Below are positions 5,800 through 7,762 of a DNA stretch of 7,762 nucleotides, in pieces; the first letter of the stretch is position 1, and each line of letters starts with the position of its first letter. The notes below the pieces were generated by a model. It saw nothing but the letters and a program-made list of their open reading frames with translations. It was not told the DNA's origin and searched no databases. The stretch is from Bacillota bacterium (GTDB lineage: Bacteria > Bacillota > Clostridia > Peptostreptococcales > Anaerovoracaceae). The position numbers and the translations under genes are program-made. The stretch covers positions 1 to 7,762 of the forward strand of contig JAEDMR010000092.1 of NCBI GenBank assembly GCA_016302925.1, read 5' to 3'.

Positions 5800-5833
5800 T
5801 TGACACAGAACATACACAAAGTGACGGTATGAT
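5800..5833 (+). promoter_or_regulatory. Possible activator-dependent second promoter with direct repeats
   Basis: TATGAT at 5828-5833 is a good -10 without a proper -35 at 17 nt. Upstream lies ACACA at 5803-5807 and again at 5814-5818, an 11-bp period of the type used by OmpR-family regulators. A perfect TTGACA (5800-5805) is present but 22 nt from TATGAT, too far for normal sigma-A use. Autoregulation by the adjacent regulator is a possibility only. Confidence 0.25.
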
Positions 5834-5857
5834 AACAGTAATAAAAAAAGGAAATGG

Positions 5858-5880
5858 CCGGGCGAGCGGATTTTGCCCGG
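5858..5880 (+). other. Leader hairpin upstream of the response regulator
   Basis: CCGGGC (5858-5863) pairs perfectly with GCCCGG (5875-5880). It can extend inward by G-U, A-U and G-U to a 9-bp stem with a CGGAT loop. No T-tract follows, so it is not an intrinsic terminator. It ends 23 nt before the AGGAGG at 5904-5909, so it does not mask the ribosome site and could stabilise the mRNA leader. Confidence 0.4.
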
Positions 5881-5916
5881 AGAGATAGACGATAAAAGAA
5901 AACAGGAGGATGTGGA

Positions 5917-6594
5917 ATGTATAAGATTTTAGTCGTTGACGACGAACCGAAGATTCGTGAGGTCATCAAAGAGTATGCCGAATTCAGCGGCTACGAGGTG
6001 ACGGAGGCGGAGGACGGCATGAGTGCGGTCGGGCTTTGCAAGCTGAACGATTACGACCTGGTCATCATGGACATCATGATGCCGAAGCTGGACGGATACT
6101 CCGCATGCAAAGAAATCCGGAAAATCAAGGATGTTCCGATTATCATGCTTTCTGCAAGGGGCGAAGAGTACGATAAGCTCTTTGGCTTCGAACTGGGCAT
6201 CGATGATTACGTGGTGAAGCCGTTCAGCCCGAAGGAACTGATGGCCAGAATCAATGCTGTGCTGTCCAGAAGAAACGGCGCAGCACAGCCTGCACAGAAC
6301 GTGATGAAATTCAAGGGGCTGGAGATCAACATCGCTGCCAGAACCGTCACCGTTGACGGAAAGAAAGTGGATCTGACACCGAAGGAATATGAGCTGCTGT
6401 TCTACCTGGTGGAAAACAAAAATATCGCACTGTCCCGGGACAAGCTGCTTTCGGACATCTGGGGCTATGATTTCTTCGGCGACGACCGGACCATCGATAC
6501 CCACATCAAGAATCTCCGGAACAACCTGGGGCCTTACCGTGATTTCATCGTCACATTAAGAGGGGTGGGTTATAAGTTTGAGTTCGAAGGTTAG
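5917..6594 (+). CDS. OmpR/PhoB-family response regulator, 225 aa
   Basis: The N-terminal receiver domain (about residues 2-117) has the acidic pair Asp8-Asp9, the phospho-acceptor Asp52 in LVIMDIMMP, the switch residue Ser79 in IIMLSARG and Lys101 in VVKPFSP. A short linker (118-128) leads to a C-terminal winged-helix DNA-binding domain (about 129-223) ending with DRTIDTHIKNLRNNLG and TLRGVGYKFE, the typical recognition helix and wing. The length is normal. An AGGAGG at 5904-5909 lies 7 nt before the ATG. The gene overlaps the downstream histidine kinase by 17 nt, so the two form a pair. All phosphorylation residues are intact. The signal and regulon are not evident; nothing ties it directly to the dehydratase operon except proximity. 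Confidence 0.96.
   Translation: MYKILVVDDEPKIREVIKEYAEFSGYEVTEAEDGMSAVGLCKLNDYDLVIMDIMMPKLDGYSACKEIRKIKDVPIIMLSARGEEYDKLFGFELGIDDYVVKPFSPKELMARINAVLSRRNGAAQPAQNVMKFKGLEINIAARTVTVDGKKVDLTPKEYELLFYLVENKNIALSRDKLLSDIWGYDFFGDDRTIDTHIKNLRNNLGPYRDFIVTLRGVGYKFEFEG
6560..6569 (+). promoter_or_regulatory. Ribosome binding site supporting the TTG start of the kinase
   Basis: GAGGGGTGGG within the end of the regulator gene lies 8 nt before TTG at 6578. An in-frame TAA at 6557-6559 bars any earlier start, and the next ATG (6629) has no ribosome site and would remove the basic residues before the first membrane helix. Confidence 0.6.
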
Positions 6595-7762
6595 ATTCGA
6601 TTTTAAGAGCATCCGCTTTCGCCTGTGGATGTACTTTCTCGGATTCAGTGTGGTTGCCTTTCTTCTGATCTGGTTTCTGCAGATTTATTTTTTCAATAAT
6701 TCCTATGAGACCATGAAGGCCAAGGAGGTCAGCCGGGTGGCATCCATGATTTCCCGCGCCTATCAGCAGGGAGATGCGAACCTGACCACCAGCATTCAGG
6801 AGCTTTCTGTCAACAACGACTTCTACGTGGTCATGGAATCTCAGTCCGGATATCTCTTTTTCTCGCCGGAATCGGAGAGCCGCATGCCGGTCTATTCCTA
6901 TATGACCCATGCGCCTCAGCTGAAGGCTATGCTGGAAAAGAGTCACCGGCTGCCGGTTTCCTTTAAGTTCAGCAGCGGCATCGAAAAATACAGCACTCTG
7001 GCCTATGGCTGTGTACTGGACAGTGCGCCGGGGCAGGAACTGTATCTTTACATTTTCTCACCGCTTTATCCGGTAACGTCCACGGTGAATATCCTAAAAA
7101 CCCAGCTGCTGCAGGTAACGCTGATCACGCTGATCATTGCCTTTCTCATTGCCATCTACCTGTCTTCGCGGATTTCCAAGCCGCTGCAGAGCATGACCGC
7201 CTCTGCCAGGGAAATGGGTAAAGGAAACTACAATGTCAAGTTCGAGGGGAATTCCTATTCGGAGATCAACCGTCTGGCTGCAACCCTGAACACGGCGGCG
7301 TATGAACTGGGGATGGCAGACAACCGGCAGAAGGACCTGATTGCCAATGTGTCCCATGATCTGAAGACACCGCTGACCATGATTCGCTCCTATGCGGAAA
7401 TGATCCGCGACCTGTCTGGCGACAACCCGGAAAAGCGGAATGCTCACCTAAAGGTCATCATCGACGAGTCGGATCGCCTGGCCCAGCTGGTCAGCGACAT
7501 GTCCACCATTTCCGCCATGCAGACACACCGCATGAAGCTGGAAAAGTCGGTCTTCGACCTGACGGAAATTGCTGCAGGTCTGCTGACTTCCTATGATATT
7601 CTTATTGAGCAGGACGGCTATGACTTCCAGTTCAATGCCCAGAAGGAATGCCTGGTCTACGCCGATGAAGCCCGCATCAAGCAGGTCATCTCCAATCTGA
7701 CCAGCAATGCCATCAAGTACTGCGGCGAAGACAAGGTCGTCATTCTGAATATCCGTAAAATC
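6578..7762 (+). CDS. Membrane sensor histidine kinase, N-terminal 395 residues (cut by window edge)
   Basis: The frame is open from TTG at 6578 to the right edge. A basic N-terminus (SSKVRFDFKSIRFR) precedes the first membrane helix (about 17-39). An extracytoplasmic sensor region of ~135 residues follows (about 40-172), then a second membrane helix (about 177-196) and a HAMP linker (about 197-249; ISKPLQSM and the turn before NRLAATLN). The HisKA dimerisation domain has NVSHDLKTPLTM with phospho-acceptor His260. The N box of the ATPase domain is QVISNLTSNAIKY (369-381, Asn373 and Asn377). The G1, F and G2 boxes lie beyond the window. It overlaps the response regulator by 17 nt, consistent with coupled translation of a cognate pair. 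The sensor region has no motif I can name. An alternative start is ATG at 6629, which I consider less likely. Confidence 0.93.
   Translation, partial: MSSKVRFDFKSIRFRLWMYFLGFSVVAFLLIWFLQIYFFNNSYETMKAKEVSRVASMISRAYQQGDANLTTSIQELSVNNDFYVVMESQSGYLFFSPESESRMPVYSYMTHAPQLKAMLEKSHRLPVSFKFSSGIEKYSTLAYGCVLDSAPGQELYLYIFSPLYPVTSTVNILKTQLLQVTLITLIIAFLIAIYLSSRISKPLQSMTASAREMGKGNYNVKFEGNSYSEINRLAATLNTAAYELGMADNRQKDLIANVSHDLKTPLTMIRSYAEMIRDLSGDNPEKRNAHLKVIIDESDRLAQLVSDMSTISAMQTHRMKLEKSVFDLTEIAAGLLTSYDILIEQDGYDFQFNAQKECLVYADEARIKQVISNLTSNAIKYCGEDKVVILNIRKI

Noticed and set aside
5800..5833. TTGACA with TATGAT as a standard sigma-A promoter
   Set aside because: The spacer is 22 nt, well outside the usual 16-18. 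No acceptable -10 lies at 16-18 nt from TTGACA.
5858..5880. Leader hairpin as a terminator or riboswitch
   Set aside because: No T-tract follows, and the single short stem shows no conserved riboswitch elements that I can recognise.
5929..6504. Minus-strand open frame of 191 codons
   Set aside because: It is the antisense shadow of the response regulator, whose catalytic residues are all intact on the plus strand.

Overview
The window looks like chromosomal DNA of a strictly anaerobic Firmicute of the class Clostridia. Three things suggest this: oxygen-sensitive 2-hydroxyacyl-CoA dehydratase machinery (radical enzyme plus ATP-driven [4Fe-4S] activase), strong AGGAGG-type ribosome binding sites throughout, and a low-spacing OmpR-type two-component pair typical of that class. 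The moderately high GC content does not narrow this further. The species and the dehydratase substrate cannot be read from the window.

Region 1 (minus strand, 4702 down to 1) is a tight operon. In transcription order it holds a CooC/MinD-type ATPase (3947-4702), a dehydratase beta-type subunit (2708-3922), a dehydratase alpha-type subunit with a GTG start (1188-2711), the HgdC-type ATP-dependent activase (356-1174), a 52-residue single-span membrane protein (182-340), and the start of an unrecognised repeat-containing protein that runs off the left edge (1-185). Genes are separated by 0-25 nt or overlap by 4 nt (GTGA, ATGA), so the set is probably co-transcribed and partly translationally coupled. 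The activase would hydrolyse ATP to inject a low-potential electron into the alpha/beta dehydratase, which would then remove water from a 2-hydroxyacyl-CoA or carry out a related reductive step. The unusual member is the CooC-like ATPase as first gene. Its relatives insert nickel into CO dehydrogenase, yet no CO dehydrogenase gene is present here.

Region 2 (4703-4864) is a divergent intergenic region. It has a recognisable promoter on each strand and three copies of a TTTTCCTGCC-like 10-mer placed at matching positions in the two promoters. This is a plausible shared regulatory site for the dehydratase operon and the rightward transporter.

Region 3 (plus strand, 4865-5752) encodes a ten-span EamA/DMT-family permease.

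Region 4 (5753-5916) is an intergenic leader with a weak terminator-like hairpin, an extended -10 promoter, possible direct repeats and a leader hairpin. Region 5 (5917-7762) is an OmpR/PhoB-type response regulator overlapped by a membrane sensor histidine kinase. The kinase starts at a TTG and is cut by the right edge before its G boxes.

The most interesting content is the dehydratase operon: a metal-insertion-type ATPase, a heterodimeric radical dehydratase, its activase, a small membrane protein and a repeat protein, with no CoA-transferase or acyl-CoA dehydrogenase visible. It may be a substrate-unassigned or non-classical member of the dehydratase / double-cubane superfamily.
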